DNA of 64,000 nt from Actinomadura rifamycini DSM 43936 (GCF_000425065.1 NZ_AULB01000034.1:1-64000), one strand, 5' to 3'; positions 52,016-61,127 are shown, counted from the first letter of the stretch. The notes: generated from the letters alone by a model not told the origin. A program made the numbers and translations.

Positions 52016-52492
52016 CTAGTGCGGCGAGTGCACCTGGCCGTCCACGTCGGCGCCGCTGACCGTCATCGAGTCGGCGGAGGTGGCCTCCCCCTCCTCCGAA
52101 CGGTCCGCCATGTCCTGGCCGGCGCTGCGCCGGGTCATCACCACGCCCGCGGCACCGGCCGCGAGGGCCGTGCCGGCCATGGCCATCACCATGACGGTGG
52201 ACGGCCGGGTGCGCCGCGGCGGTTCCACCCGGTGGGCCATGTCGTTCATGAACGTGCTCACCCGCGGGGCGAGGCCCGTTTCCACGTAACGGGCGGCCCG
52301 CCGCAGCCGGGGCGCGCTCCAGCCGCGCGCGAGCATGACGCGCTCGTTCGCGGCCGGCATGAACCGGTCGGCCGCCATGGTGGCCTGCCGCCGGCACATC
52401 GCCGTACCCTGCATGGCCGCCTGCCGGGCACGCTCGTACCCCGTGTACACGCCATCCTGCGGCCTGCGACGGATACTGATCTTTAGGGACAC
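52016..52492 (-). CDS. DUF5324-like membrane protein
   Basis: A 158-residue protein from GTG 52492 after GGAGGTTAGC. Residues 15-85 are helical and Ala/Arg-rich (YERARQAAMQGTAMCRRQATMAADRFMP, then LRRAARYVETGLAPRVSTFMNDMAHRVEP), followed by one helix (MVMAMAGTALAAGAAGVVM) and an acidic tail. Position next to ppiA and layout resemble DUF5324 of Streptomyces; the match is by position and pattern, not confirmed. Confidence 0.55.
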   Translation of the reverse strand: MSLKISIRRRPQDGVYTGYERARQAAMQGTAMCRRQATMAADRFMPAANERVMLARGWSAPRLRRAARYVETGLAPRVSTFMNDMAHRVEPPRRTRPSTVMVMAMAGTALAAGAAGVVMTRRSAGQDMADRSEEGEATSADSMTVSGADVDGQVHSPH

Positions 52493-52690
52493 GCTAACCT
52501 CCCTGTTTGCGAGGTCCTGTCTGCAGCCTTCCCGTGCATCGGAGGGTAAACACCGTGCGAGTGACCGTCCGACCGCGTAGGGTGACGGTTTCCGGTATGT
52601 CGGAGACCGCACGGTTTTGCGGCAGGAACCGGCCGAACTGCACGAACGAGATCCGGACCCGACCGTCCGGACGACCATGAGGAGGCCCGC

Positions 52691-53215
52691 GTGGCCAACG
52701 AGATCTTCGCGACCCTCGACACGACGCTCGGCAAGATCGTCATCCAGCTGTACCCGGACAAGGCGCCGGAGACGGTCGGCAACTTCGTCGACCTCGCCGA
52801 GGGCAACAAGGTCTGGACCGACCCGAACACCCGGCAGAAGACCGAGAAGCCCCTCTACAACGGGACGATCTTCCACCGCGTCATCGACGGGTTCATGATC
52901 CAGGGCGGCGACCCGCTCGGCAACGGCACCGGCGGCCCCGGCTACGAGTTCGGCGACGAGTTCCACCCGGACCTGAAGTTCGACCGGCCGTACCTGCTGG
53001 CCATGGCGAACGCCGGGCCCGGCACGAACGGGTCGCAGTTCTTCATCACCACCAACGTCCAGAACACCCGCCACCTCACCGGCCGGCACACGATCTTCGG
53101 CAAGGTCATCGAGGGCACGGACGTCGTCGACGCGATCGTCCAGTCGCCGACCGGCGCGATGGACCGCCCGAAGACCGATGTCGTGATCCGCACGGTGACG
53201 ATCGAGCGCCGTTAA
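52691..53215 (+). CDS. ppiA: Cyclophilin-type peptidyl-prolyl isomerase
   Basis: A 174-residue cyclophilin from GTG 52691 (GGAGG six bases upstream). Active-site residues are visible: YNGTIFHRVIDGFMIQGGD, GPGTNGSQFFIT and LTGRHTIFGKVIEG. No signal peptide, so cytosolic. It catalyses cis-trans isomerisation of prolyl bonds. The place before a rhomboid and crgA matches other actinomycetes. Confidence 0.95.
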   Translation: MANEIFATLDTTLGKIVIQLYPDKAPETVGNFVDLAEGNKVWTDPNTRQKTEKPLYNGTIFHRVIDGFMIQGGDPLGNGTGGPGYEFGDEFHPDLKFDRPYLLAMANAGPGTNGSQFFITTNVQNTRHLTGRHTIFGKVIEGTDVVDAIVQSPTGAMDRPKTDVVIRTVTIERR

Positions 53216-53258
53216 TCGTTGAGACGGTGAGAGCCCGCACCGCGACGCCGGAGTACGG

Positions 53259-54155
53259 ATGAGCACAGAACCCAGTCCCGCGCCCGACACCTCGGTGCCG
53301 ACCTGCTACCGGCACCCGGGGCGGGAGACGTACGTGCGCTGCACCCGGTGCGACCGCTACATCTGCCCGGACTGCATGCGCGAGGCCGACGTCGGCCACC
53401 AGTGCGTGGAGTGCGTCGCCGAGGGCAACCGGGACGCGCACCGGACGGCGCCCCGCACCGCGCTGGGCGCCCGTGTCGCCGCGTCGTCCACCCCGGTGGT
53501 GACGTACGCGCTGATCGGCGCCTGCGTCCTGGTGTACCTGTTCGAGCGCGCGTCCCGCGAGGTCGTCTTCGACTACATGATGGTCGGCCTCGGACTGCTG
53601 GACGGGCGGCTCGTCGGCGTCGCCGAGGGCGAGTGGTACCGGCTCTTCACCTCGATGTTCCTGCACCAGACCGAGGGATCGTTCGGCATCACCCACATCC
53701 TGTTCAACATGTGGGCGCTGTGGGCGATCGGCCCCGCGCTGGAGCAGGTGCTCGGACGGTGGCGCTACCTCGCCCTCTACGTGCTGTCGGGGCTCGGCGG
53801 CTCGGTGCTGCTGTACCTGGTGTCGCCCGGCGAGGCGGCGGTGGGCGCGTCCGGCGCCATCTTCGGCCTGTTCGGGGCCTTCTTCGTGATCGGCCGCCGG
53901 ATGCGCGCCCCCACCGGGCCCATCGTGTTCCTGCTGGTGATCAACCTGATCATCACGTTCTCGGTGCCCGGGATCTCCTGGCAGGGCCACGTCGGCGGGC
54001 TGGTCGTGGGCGCCGCGCTCGCGGCCGCGTACGCCTACGCGCCGAAGGCGCGCCGACTCGCCGTCCACGTCGCGGCGCCCGTCCTCACGCTGGTGCTGCT
54101 GGGCGTGCTGGTGGCGGTCAAGACGGCGGACCTGTCCGCGCAGTACGGGCTGTAG
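53259..54155 (+). CDS. Rhomboid-family intramembrane serine protease
   Basis: A 298-residue protein. Residues 15-55 form a zinc-ribbon/B-box-like domain (CYRHPGRETYVRCTRCDRYICPDCMREADVGHQCVEC). Seven or so helices follow, with HILFNMWALWAIG, the catalytic Ser in GASGAIFGLFG and His in QGHVGGLVVG. The substrate is unknown. Position upstream of crgA is conserved in actinomycetes. Confidence 0.92.
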   Translation: MSTEPSPAPDTSVPTCYRHPGRETYVRCTRCDRYICPDCMREADVGHQCVECVAEGNRDAHRTAPRTALGARVAASSTPVVTYALIGACVLVYLFERASREVVFDYMMVGLGLLDGRLVGVAEGEWYRLFTSMFLHQTEGSFGITHILFNMWALWAIGPALEQVLGRWRYLALYVLSGLGGSVLLYLVSPGEAAVGASGAIFGLFGAFFVIGRRMRAPTGPIVFLLVINLIITFSVPGISWQGHVGGLVVGAALAAAYAYAPKARRLAVHVAAPVLTLVLLGVLVAVKTADLSAQYGL

Positions 54156-54168
54156 GAGCCGTGGGGCG

Positions 54169-54192
54169 GCCCAGGGGAGCGATCCCCTGGGC
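54169..54192. terminator. Bidirectional terminator between rhomboid and crgA
   Basis: GCCCAGGGGA and TCCCCTGGGC, a perfect 10-bp stem with loop GCGA between convergent genes. Confidence 0.8.
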
Positions 54193-54449
54193 TACCTCCA
54201 CTTCGTGGACAGGATGACGCCGAGGATGATGGCGGTGAATCCGATGCCGAGGTTCCAGTTGTGCAGATCGGTCATGAACGGCACCTCGGTGCCGGTGCTC
54301 GCCGTGACGTAGAAGACCGCGATCCAGATCAGGCCCACCAGCCACAGCGTGACCATCGTGGGCACCAGCCAGCGCGGGCTGACCTCGGGCGCCTTGGACT
54401 TCTGCGGCGGGGTGTAGACCGCCTTCTTGCGCACTTTCGACTTGGCCAC
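54192..54449 (-). CDS. crgA: Cell division protein CrgA
   Basis: An 85-residue protein from GTG 54449 (GAGGAGA upstream), giving MAKSKVRKKAVYTPP, the typical CrgA start. Two membrane helices (about residues 26-47 and 64-80) with SPRWLVPTMVTLWLVGLIWIAVFYVT and NLGIGFTAIILGVILSTKWR. CrgA links divisome components and inhibits premature septation in Streptomyces. Confidence 0.95.
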   Translation of the reverse strand: MAKSKVRKKAVYTPPQKSKAPEVSPRWLVPTMVTLWLVGLIWIAVFYVTASTGTEVPFMTDLHNWNLGIGFTAIILGVILSTKWR

Positions 54450-54625
54450 GGTGGTCGATCTCCTCGGGCGTCCGGCGGCCGGGGCGCCGGACCGCACTTG
54501 GGTGTTTTGTCGGTTAGCGTATCCGCTGGGGCGCGGCGTACCGGCCCCCGCATGAGGCATCATCCCAGTTTTCACGCTACCGGCGGGAGACCCGGCGTCG
54601 AGCCGTTCGAGAAGGGGGACGCGCG

Positions 54626-55264
54626 GTGCGGACGCTGATCCGTGGACTGGGCGAACTGTGCATCACCGCCGGACTGATCCTGATGCTGTTCGTGACGTAC
54701 GAACTGTGGGGAACCGGCCAGTACACGCGGGACCAGCAGAACCGCCTCACCGACCAGCTCCTCGAACGGTGGAAGGCCCCCGACGTCACCACCGAGCAGG
54801 TCGAGCTCGGCTCCGGCATCGCGATGCTGCGCGTCCCCGAGTTCGGGGACGACTACGGCTTCGTCGTCGTCGAGGGCGTCGAGCGCGACGACCTGCGCAA
54901 GGGCCCCGGCCACTACCCGGGCAGCGCCATGCCCGGCGAGGTCGGCAACTTCGTCGTGTCCGGCCACCGCACGACGTACTCCGCGCCGTTCAACGACCTC
55001 GGCGAACTCGAGCGCGGCGACGAGATCCTCGTCGACACGCGCGAGAAGCAGTACGTCTACAAGGTCACCGGGCGCGACATCGTCGAACCGACGGCCGTCG
55101 AGGTCACCGCGCCGGTCCCGTACCATCCGGGCGAGAAGCCCGGCGAGCGGCTCATCACCCTCACCACCTGCCACCCGAAGTACTCCGACGCCGAACGCAT
55201 GATCGTCTTCGGTGAGCTGACCGCCGCGAAGCCGCGCGTCCCGTCCGCCGCGGCCGCCGAGTAG
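54626..55264 (+). CDS. Class E sortase
   Basis: A 212-residue transpeptidase with an N-terminal membrane helix (LCITAGLILMLFVTYELWG) and an extracellular sortase domain. The catalytic His is in VVSGHRTTYSAPF, Cys in LITLTTCHPKYS with the Arg nearby in DAERMI. GTG 54626 follows AGAAGGGGG. Class E sortases of actinomycetes anchor LAXTG-type proteins such as chaplins. It precedes a small membrane protein and pabA, a conserved order. Confidence 0.92.
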   Translation: MRTLIRGLGELCITAGLILMLFVTYELWGTGQYTRDQQNRLTDQLLERWKAPDVTTEQVELGSGIAMLRVPEFGDDYGFVVVEGVERDDLRKGPGHYPGSAMPGEVGNFVVSGHRTTYSAPFNDLGELERGDEILVDTREKQYVYKVTGRDIVEPTAVEVTAPVPYHPGEKPGERLITLTTCHPKYSDAERMIVFGELTAAKPRVPSAAAAE

Positions 55265-55275
55265 GAGGGGTTCCC

Positions 55276-55473
55276 GTGTACGCGTGGATCTGGCGCCGGC
55301 TGCCCGGCGCGTGGCGCACCAAGCTCGCGGTCGCGGCCGCCGCCGTCCTCGCGCTCGTCCTGGTGCTGTGGTACGTCGTGTTCCCGTGGGTGGAGCCGAA
55401 GGTCCAGTTCGACCACGGCGTCGTCACCGGGACGCCGTCGCCCTCGTCCTCCGGGGAGCCGGGGCTGCCGTGA
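55276..55473 (+). CDS. Small single-helix membrane protein between sortase and pabA
   Basis: A 65-residue protein from GTG 55276 (GGAGGGG upstream). A basic N-terminus (YAWIWRRLPGAWRTK) precedes one helix (LAVAAAAVLALVLVLWYVVFPWVEP) and a short outer tail. Its TGA overlaps the pabA GTG (GTGA). Similar small proteins occupy this slot in other actinomycetes; function unknown. Confidence 0.8.
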   Translation: MYAWIWRRLPGAWRTKLAVAAAAVLALVLVLWYVVFPWVEPKVQFDHGVVTGTPSPSSSGEPGLP

Positions 55474-56030
55474 GCCCGCGGGTCCTCGTCGTGGACAACC
55501 ACGACAGCTTCGTCTACAACATCGTCCAGTACCTGCGGGAACTGGGCGCCGACTGCCGCGTCGCGTCCCGCGCGGACGTCGCGGTCGGCGACGCCGCCGG
55601 CGCGGACGGCGTCCTGCTGAGCCCCGGTCCCGGGCGCCCCGCGGACGCGGGCGTCTGCGCCGCGCTCGTCCGGTCGGGGGCGCCCGTGCTCGGCGTGTGC
55701 CTCGGCCACCAGGTCATCGCGCACGCGTACGGCGCCGCGGTGTCCCGGGCGCCCGAGGTCGTCCACGGGTACACGAGCCTGATCCGGCACGACGGCCGCG
55801 GCGTCTTCGCGGGCCTGCCGAACCCGTTCCCCGCGACCCGGTACCACTCGCTCGCCGTCGAGGCCGCGACCGTCCCGGACGTCCTGGAGATCACCGCGCG
55901 CACCCCGGACGGCGTCGTCATGGGCCTCCGGCACCGCGCGGCGCCCGTCGAGGGCGTCCAGTTCCACCCGGAGTCGGTGCTGTCGGTCGGCGGGCGGACG
56001 CTGCTGCGGAACTGGCTGGACACCCTCTGA
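55470..56030 (+). CDS. pabA: Aminodeoxychorismate/anthranilate synthase glutamine amidotransferase component
   Basis: A 186-residue class I glutamine amidotransferase from GTG 55470. VVDNHDSFVYNIVQYL at the start, LSPGPGRP, the nucleophile in VLGVCLGHQVIA and the His-Glu pair in GVQFHPES. It supplies ammonia to PabB (folate) or TrpE (tryptophan); the synthase subunit is not here, so either is possible. Mycobacterial Rv0013 (trpG) lies at the same place directly before pknB; here 5.7 kb intervene. Confidence 0.93.
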   Translation: MSPRVLVVDNHDSFVYNIVQYLRELGADCRVASRADVAVGDAAGADGVLLSPGPGRPADAGVCAALVRSGAPVLGVCLGHQVIAHAYGAAVSRAPEVVHGYTSLIRHDGRGVFAGLPNPFPATRYHSLAVEAATVPDVLEITARTPDGVVMGLRHRAAPVEGVQFHPESVLSVGGRTLLRNWLDTL

Positions 56031-56106
56031 CCAGGGCATTCCCGACTCGCAGAAAATTCTGGTTGAAATCCGTAACGTTCGGACGTCCGGGGGCGAAGAC
56101 CATATC

Positions 56107-56145
56107 GAGGGCTTCCGCCATTGCCCCCGAGTGGCGGAAGCCCTC
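56107..56145. terminator. Strong bidirectional terminator after pabA
   Basis: GAGGGCTTCCGCCA and TGGCGGAAGCCCTC, a perfect 14-bp stem with an 11-base loop between the convergent pabA and TetR genes. Confidence 0.88.
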
Positions 56146-56153
56146 TTCGCGTG

Positions 56154-56732
56154 TCACCGCCCCCGCGCCAGGACGGCCACCGCCTCGGCCACCCGCTCGG
56201 CGGACGGCATCGACTCCGGCGCCAGCAGCGCCTGCTGCGCGAACCCGACGACCATCGCGTGGACGAGCGACCCGAGCGCCACCGCCGTGGCGTCGTCCAC
56301 CTCGCCGCTCTCCACCCCGAGCACCATCGCCGCCAGTTCCCGGCGGCCCCGCTCCACGGCCTCCAGCAGCGGCGCCCGCACCTCCTCGCTGAACTGGGCC
56401 TCGGTGTACGCCTGCGTGCTCGCGACCAGCAGGTCCCGCTGCCGGGGGATCGCCGCGAACAACTCGTCCAGGAACGTCCGCAGCCGCTCCGCCGGGCTCG
56501 CCTCGCCCGCCGCCCGCACCGCCGCCTCGATCGTGTCGCCCCACGCGTCGCTGGCCTGGAGCACCGCCACGGCCATCAGCCGGTCCTTCGAGCCGAAGTG
56601 GTACCCGATCGACGCCAGGTGCGCGCCCGACGCGCTCGCGATGTCCCGCGCGGTCGTCCGGCTGTAGCCCTTCTCGGCGAGGCAGATCCGCGCGCCCGCC
56701 AGCAAGTCCTCACGCTGTCCCATGCCGATCAT
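56154..56732 (-). CDS. TetR-family regulator of the divergent MFS gene
   Basis: A 192-residue protein. HTH at residues 9-55: LLAGARICLAEKGYSRTTARDIASASGAHLASIGYHFGSKDRLM. ATG 56732 directly abuts an operator copy and lacks a ribosome site, so it is likely leaderless; an ATG nine bases on is an alternative. Divergence from a DHA2-type exporter with shared operators points to repression of that exporter. Confidence 0.92.
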   Translation of the reverse strand: MIGMGQREDLLAGARICLAEKGYSRTTARDIASASGAHLASIGYHFGSKDRLMAVAVLQASDAWGDTIEAAVRAAGEASPAERLRTFLDELFAAIPRQRDLLVASTQAYTEAQFSEEVRAPLLEAVERGRRELAAMVLGVESGEVDDATAVALGSLVHAMVVGFAQQALLAPESMPSAERVAEAVAVLARGR

Positions 56733-56776
56733 TGTACGTACGTACGTTTTGACACCGTGATTTGTACGTACGTACG
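56732..56776. promoter_or_regulatory. Paired TetR operators in the divergent promoter
   Basis: TTGTACGTACGTACG occurs at 56732-56746 and at 56762-56776, direct copies 30 bases apart; each holds the perfect palindrome GTACGTACGTAC. One overlaps the TetR start, the other lies eight bases before the MFS start codon. Confidence 0.9.
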
Positions 56777-56784
56777 ATCACGCC

Positions 56785-58227
56785 ATGCGCGTCGCCGTCC
56801 TCCTGCTGCCCGCACTGCTCGTCTCGATGGACCTGTCGATCCTGTTCGTCGCCGCCCCGGCCATCTCCGCCGCGCTCACCCCGACCGGCACCGAATGGCT
56901 GTGGATGATGGACGTCTACGGCTTCGTCATGGCCGGACTGCTGATCACCATGGGCTCCCTCGGCGACCGCATCGGCCGCCGCCGGCTCCTCCTCGCCGGC
57001 TCCGCCCTCTTCGGCGCCGCGTCCGCGCTCCTCGCCCTCGCCACCGAACCCTGGACGTTCGTCCTGGCCCGGGCCCTCCTCGGCATCGGCGGCGCCACCC
57101 TCGCCCCGTCCACCCTCTCCCTCCTCCGCGCCCTGTACCCCGACGAGCGCCGCCGCCGCGCGGCCGTCGGCGCCTGGACCGTCGCGTTCACCGGCGGCTC
57201 CGTCGCGGGCCCCATCGTCGGCGGGCTGCTGCTCGAGCACTTCTGGTGGGGCTCGATCTTCCTCGTCAACGTCCCCGTGATGCTGCTCCTCCTGGCCGCC
57301 GCCCCGCTCCTCCTGGAGGAGTCCCGCGACCCCGACGGCGCCGGGTTCGACCTGCCCGGCGCCGTCCTCGCGCTCACCGCCGTCCTCGGCCTCGTCGTCG
57401 CGCTCAAGCGCGCCACCGGCCACGGCGCCGACGCCGCCGCCGGCGCGGCGGCGCTGGCCGGGCTCGCCCTCGGGGCCGCGTTCGTCCTGCGCCAGCGCCG
57501 CGCCGCGCACCCCCTCCTCGACCTCGCCCTGTTCCGGGCGCCCGCCTTCGGCGCCGCCGTCACCGCGAACACCGCGGTGTCCTGGGCCGCCGCGGGCATG
57601 GGCGCCCTGGCGTTCACGTTCATGCAGACCGTCCACGGGCTCACCGCCCTCGAAGCCGCGCTGCACGCCCTCCCGACCTTCGCCGGGACGGCCGCCGGCG
57701 CGGCCCTCGCGAGCACGATCGCCGACCGCGCCCGTCCCGCTTCGCTCGTCACCGCCGGGATGCTCCTCGCCGCACTCGGATTCGGGAGCATCGCGCTCCT
57801 CGACCCGGGCACCCCCGTGTGGGCGTTCGTCGGCGGCTACACCGTCCTGGCCTTCGGCGTCGGCGTCTGCGGCACCATCGCGAACACGCTGATCCTCTCC
57901 ACCGCCCCGCCCGAACGCGCCGGAGCCGCCGCCGGCGTCTCCGAGACCGGCACCGAACTCGGCGCCGCGCTCGGCATCGCCGTCCTCGGCACCGCCACGG
58001 CCACCGTGTACACGGCCCGGATGGAGGAGCACGCGCCCCCCGGCACGCCCGACGCCGCCACCGAGACGATCGCCGGCGCCTTCGCCGTCCTCGACGACGC
58101 CGCACTCCTGGACACGGCCGCCGCGGCCTACACCGACGGCGTCACCGCGGCCGCCGCGGTCAGCGCCGCCGCCCTCCTCCTGACCGCCGCCCTCGCCGCC
58201 CGCGCCCTCCGCCACGAGCCCCGCTGA
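56785..58227 (+). CDS. MFS drug exporter, DHA2 (14-helix) type
   Basis: A 480-residue exporter. MDLSILFVAAPAISAALTPTGTEWLWMMDVYGFVMAGLLITMGSLGDRIGRRRLLL contains helices 1-3 and motif A (GDRIGRRR); motif C follows in FTGGSVAGPIVGGLL. Similar to QacA/SmvA-type multidrug pumps. Controlled by the divergent TetR. Confidence 0.92.
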   Translation: MRVAVLLLPALLVSMDLSILFVAAPAISAALTPTGTEWLWMMDVYGFVMAGLLITMGSLGDRIGRRRLLLAGSALFGAASALLALATEPWTFVLARALLGIGGATLAPSTLSLLRALYPDERRRRAAVGAWTVAFTGGSVAGPIVGGLLLEHFWWGSIFLVNVPVMLLLLAAAPLLLEESRDPDGAGFDLPGAVLALTAVLGLVVALKRATGHGADAAAGAAALAGLALGAAFVLRQRRAAHPLLDLALFRAPAFGAAVTANTAVSWAAAGMGALAFTFMQTVHGLTALEAALHALPTFAGTAAGAALASTIADRARPASLVTAGMLLAALGFGSIALLDPGTPVWAFVGGYTVLAFGVGVCGTIANTLILSTAPPERAGAAAGVSETGTELGAALGIAVLGTATATVYTARMEEHAPPGTPDAATETIAGAFAVLDDAALLDTAAAAYTDGVTAAAAVSAAALLLTAALAARALRHEPR

Positions 58228-58373
58228 CCCCACGAACACCCGCGATCGGGCGCGCGGACGGGCCTTCGCGCCCGCTCGCCCCTTCCACCGGGGGTTGAGG
58301 GTCGGTGGGGTATTCGGGCCGGTCGGTGGTGCCTTCGAGCCATGGAAGTCTCCGGGGTCGCTTCAACGTGACG

Positions 58374-59798
58374 ATGGAATCCATGGATGTCGAAGAGAGG
58401 GAACGCGCGGTGCCCGCGCGGCGGTGGTGGACGCTCGGGGTGGTGAGCGCCGCGCAGTTGCTGGTGGTCCTGGACGGGACGATCGTGAACATCGCGCTCC
58501 CGTCGGCGCAGGCGGCGCTCGGGATGTCGGACGGGAACCGGCAGTGGGCGGTCACCGCGTACGCGCTGGCGTTCGGGGGGCTGCTGCTGATCGGCGGACG
58601 GATCAGCGGGGTGCTCGGGCACCGGCGGGCGTTCGTGATCGGGCTCGCCGGGTTCGCGGCGGCGTCGGCGGTGGGCGGCGCGGCCACGGGCCCGGCGATG
58701 CTGTTCGGGGCGCGGGCGGCGCAGGGGGCGTGCGCCGCGCTGCTGGCGCCGGCGGCGCTGTCGCTGCTGGCGACGACGTTCGCGGGGGCCGGGCGGGGCC
58801 GGGCGTTCGGGGTGTTCGCGGCGGTCGGCGCGGCGGGCTCGGCGGTCGGGCTGATCGCGGGCGGGCTGCTGACCGAGTACGTCGGCTGGCGGTGGTGCCT
58901 GTACGTCAACGTGCCCGTGGCGGTCCTCGCGGTGTGCGGGGCGGCGCTGGTGCCGGCGGACCGTCCGGTGGCCCGGGGGCGGCTGGACGCGGCGGGCGCG
59001 CTGCTCAGCCTCGCGGGGTTCGCCGCGGTGGTGTACGCGTTCGACCGGGCCGAGCCGTTCGGGTGGGGGTCGTCGGAGGTGCTCGCGCCGCTGGCGGGCG
59101 GGGTGCTGCTGCTGGCGGCGTTCGTCGCGGTCGAGGTGCGCGCGCCCGAGCCGCTGCTGCCGATGCGGGTGCTCGTCCACCGGGTGCGGGCGGGCGCGTT
59201 CCTGGCGATCACCCTGATGTTCGTGGCGGTGTTCGGGTTCTACCTGTTCATGAGCTACTACGCGCAGGGCGTGCTCGGCTACTCGCCCGTCGAGACCGGG
59301 CTGACGCTGATCATCAACGCGCTGGCGGCGCTGGCCGGGTCGATGCTGGTCGCGGGGAGGCTGCACGGGCGGGTCGCGCCGGGGGCGCTGATCGTGCCGG
59401 GCCTGCTGGCGGCGGCGGCCGGGATGCTCCTGCTGACGGGCCTGACGGCGGGCACCTCGGATGTCTTCGTCCGGTACCTGGTGCCGTCGATGGTCCTGAC
59501 CGGGCTGGGGCTCGGCTGCGTCATCACGCCGACCGCCGCGCTGGCGACCGAGGGGATGCGGGGGCACGACGTCGGGGCCGCGTCGGCGGCGTACAACGCG
59601 GCCCAGCAGCTGGGGGCCGCGCTGGGGACGGCGCTGCTGAACACGCTGGCGGCGAGCGCCGGGGCGGCGTACCGCGCCGCGCACCGGGACGCCGTGCCGG
59701 ACGCGGCGGTGGTGCACGGCTACACGACGGCGCTGGCCGTCGCGGGGGGTGTGCTGCTGGTCGCGGCGTGCCTGAGCGTGCCGCTCGTCCGGCGCTGA
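58374..59798 (+). CDS. MFS drug exporter, DHA2 (14-helix) type
   Basis: A 474-residue EmrB/QacA-like exporter. ATG 58374 (MESMDVEERERAVPARRWW) is chosen over a longer frame with an atypical N-terminus; ATG 58383 is equally possible. LLVVLDGTIVNIALPSAQAALGMS (helix 1 motif D1), GGRISGVLGHRRAFV (motif A) and GAAGSAVGLIAGGLLTEYVGWRW (motif C) are clear. It is only distantly related to the preceding MFS gene and lacks an adjacent intact regulator, because the convergent TetR gene is broken. Confidence 0.9.
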   Translation: MESMDVEERERAVPARRWWTLGVVSAAQLLVVLDGTIVNIALPSAQAALGMSDGNRQWAVTAYALAFGGLLLIGGRISGVLGHRRAFVIGLAGFAAASAVGGAATGPAMLFGARAAQGACAALLAPAALSLLATTFAGAGRGRAFGVFAAVGAAGSAVGLIAGGLLTEYVGWRWCLYVNVPVAVLAVCGAALVPADRPVARGRLDAAGALLSLAGFAAVVYAFDRAEPFGWGSSEVLAPLAGGVLLLAAFVAVEVRAPEPLLPMRVLVHRVRAGAFLAITLMFVAVFGFYLFMSYYAQGVLGYSPVETGLTLIINALAALAGSMLVAGRLHGRVAPGALIVPGLLAAAAGMLLLTGLTAGTSDVFVRYLVPSMVLTGLGLGCVITPTAALATEGMRGHDVGAASAAYNAAQQLGAALGTALLNTLAASAGAAYRAAHRDAVPDAAVVHGYTTALAVAGGVLLVAACLSVPLVRR

Positions 59799-60263
59799 TC
59801 AGGGGCGGAGGCCGGCGAGGCCGAAGTCGAGGAGGCGTGCGGCCTGGGCGGGGGTGCTCTGCTCGCCCGCCCAGGCCGCCGCCGTCACGAGCGCGAACAC
59901 GTCCTCGGCGGTGACGTCCGGACGGACGGCGCCGGACGCGCGGGCCCGCGCGACGAGCTCGTCGCCTGCGGCGAGGACGGCCTTGCAGGCGGCGTGCAGC
60001 TCGGACGTCTCGTCCTCGACGGCTTCCATGAGGGACGCGCCGAGCCCCCGGTAGCTGGCCGCGTGGTCCATGGCCGCGCGCGCCCAGGCGGCGAGGCCCT
60101 CGAAGGGCGGGGCGGCGAGCTGGTCGGCGCCGGTGGCGGCGAGGGCCCGCATCCGGTCGCCCATGAGCGCCTCCAGGAGCGCCCGGCGGTTGGGGAAGTG
60201 GCCGTAGAGGGTGCCGTTGGCGACCCCCGCCCGGCGGGCGATCTCCTCCAGGGAAAAGTCGGA
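59799..60263 (-). pseudogene. TetR-family regulator lacking its N-terminus
   Basis: The frame encodes DFSLEEIARRAGVANGTLYGHFPNRRALLEALMGDRM and a full C-terminal domain ending AARLLDFGLAGLRP, about 153 residues. The first 30 or so residues of the TetR HTH (helix 1 and the start) are absent: reading upstream, the sequence passes straight into the antisense of the NmrA-like gene, with no credible start. The junction is near 60250-60265. Probably non-functional; an internal restart would lack part of the HTH. Confidence 0.8.
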
Positions 60264-60266
60264 CCC

Positions 60267-61127
60267 GTGCTGGTGATCGGGGCCACCGGACGGCAGGGCG
60301 GTGCCGCCGCGCGGCACCTGCTGGCCGACGGCCGGGCGGTGCGCGTGCTGGTGCGCGATCCCGCCTCGGCCGCCGCCCGCGCGCTGGCCGCGGCGGGCGC
60401 CGAACCGGTCCGGGGCGACCTGGACGACCCGGCGAGCCTCGCGGCGGCGATGGCGGGCGCGCACGGCGCGTTCGTCGTCACGCCGGACGACCGGGACGGC
60501 GGGCGCGAGATCCGGCGGGGCCGCGCGGCGGTGGACGCGGCCGCCGAGGCGGGCGTGTCCCACCTGGTGTTCGCGTCCGTGGGCGGCGCCGAGCGGAGCA
60601 CCGGCATCTCCTCCTGGGAGAGCAAGTGGGCCATCGAGCGGCACATCGCCGAGGTCGGGACGCCCGCGACCGTCCTGCGGCCCGTGCGGTTCATGGAGAA
60701 CCACACGATCCCCGGGCTGCCGGTCGGCGGCATCACCCCCGGCGGCGTCCTGCGCCACCTGTTCGACCCGGACGTGCCCGTGCAGCTCATCGCCGTGACC
60801 GACATCGGCGCCTTCGCCGCCCTCGCGTTCGCCGACCCGGACGAGTACGCCGGCCGGGCCCTCGAACTGGCGGGCGACGAGCTGACGGCCGCGGAGACCG
60901 TGGAGCTGATCGGCGAGCGGCTCGGACGCGCGATCACCTACGAGCAGGTCGCGGACGTGGAGAAGGAGTTGGGCCCGGACGCCGTGAAGGCGTTCTCCGC
61001 CCAGCGCGGCATCTGGCGGGCGGACATCGCCGACCTGCGGCGGCGCCGCCCCGCCCTGCTGGACTTCCCGGCCTGGCTGGACGGCGGCGGCGCCGAGGCC
61101 GTCGCGGCCGTCCTCGACCCCGTGTAG
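60267..61127 (+). CDS. NmrA/HSCARG-like NAD(P)-binding protein, probably 5'-truncated
   Basis: About 286 residues from GTG 60267: VLVIGATGRQGGAAARHLLADGRAVRVLVRDP is the NmrA-type Rossmann motif (GATGRQGG). Middle HLVFASVGGAERSTGISSWESKWAIERHI and ENHTIPGLPVGG fit the family, which binds NAD(P) and acts as redox sensor or atypical reductase. No ribosome site or spacer separates it from the truncated TetR, so the native start and promoter appear lost; expression is doubtful. Confidence 0.75.
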   Translation: MLVIGATGRQGGAAARHLLADGRAVRVLVRDPASAAARALAAAGAEPVRGDLDDPASLAAAMAGAHGAFVVTPDDRDGGREIRRGRAAVDAAAEAGVSHLVFASVGGAERSTGISSWESKWAIERHIAEVGTPATVLRPVRFMENHTIPGLPVGGITPGGVLRHLFDPDVPVQLIAVTDIGAFAALAFADPDEYAGRALELAGDELTAAETVELIGERLGRAITYEQVADVEKELGPDAVKAFSAQRGIWRADIADLRRRRPALLDFPAWLDGGGAEAVAAVLDPV

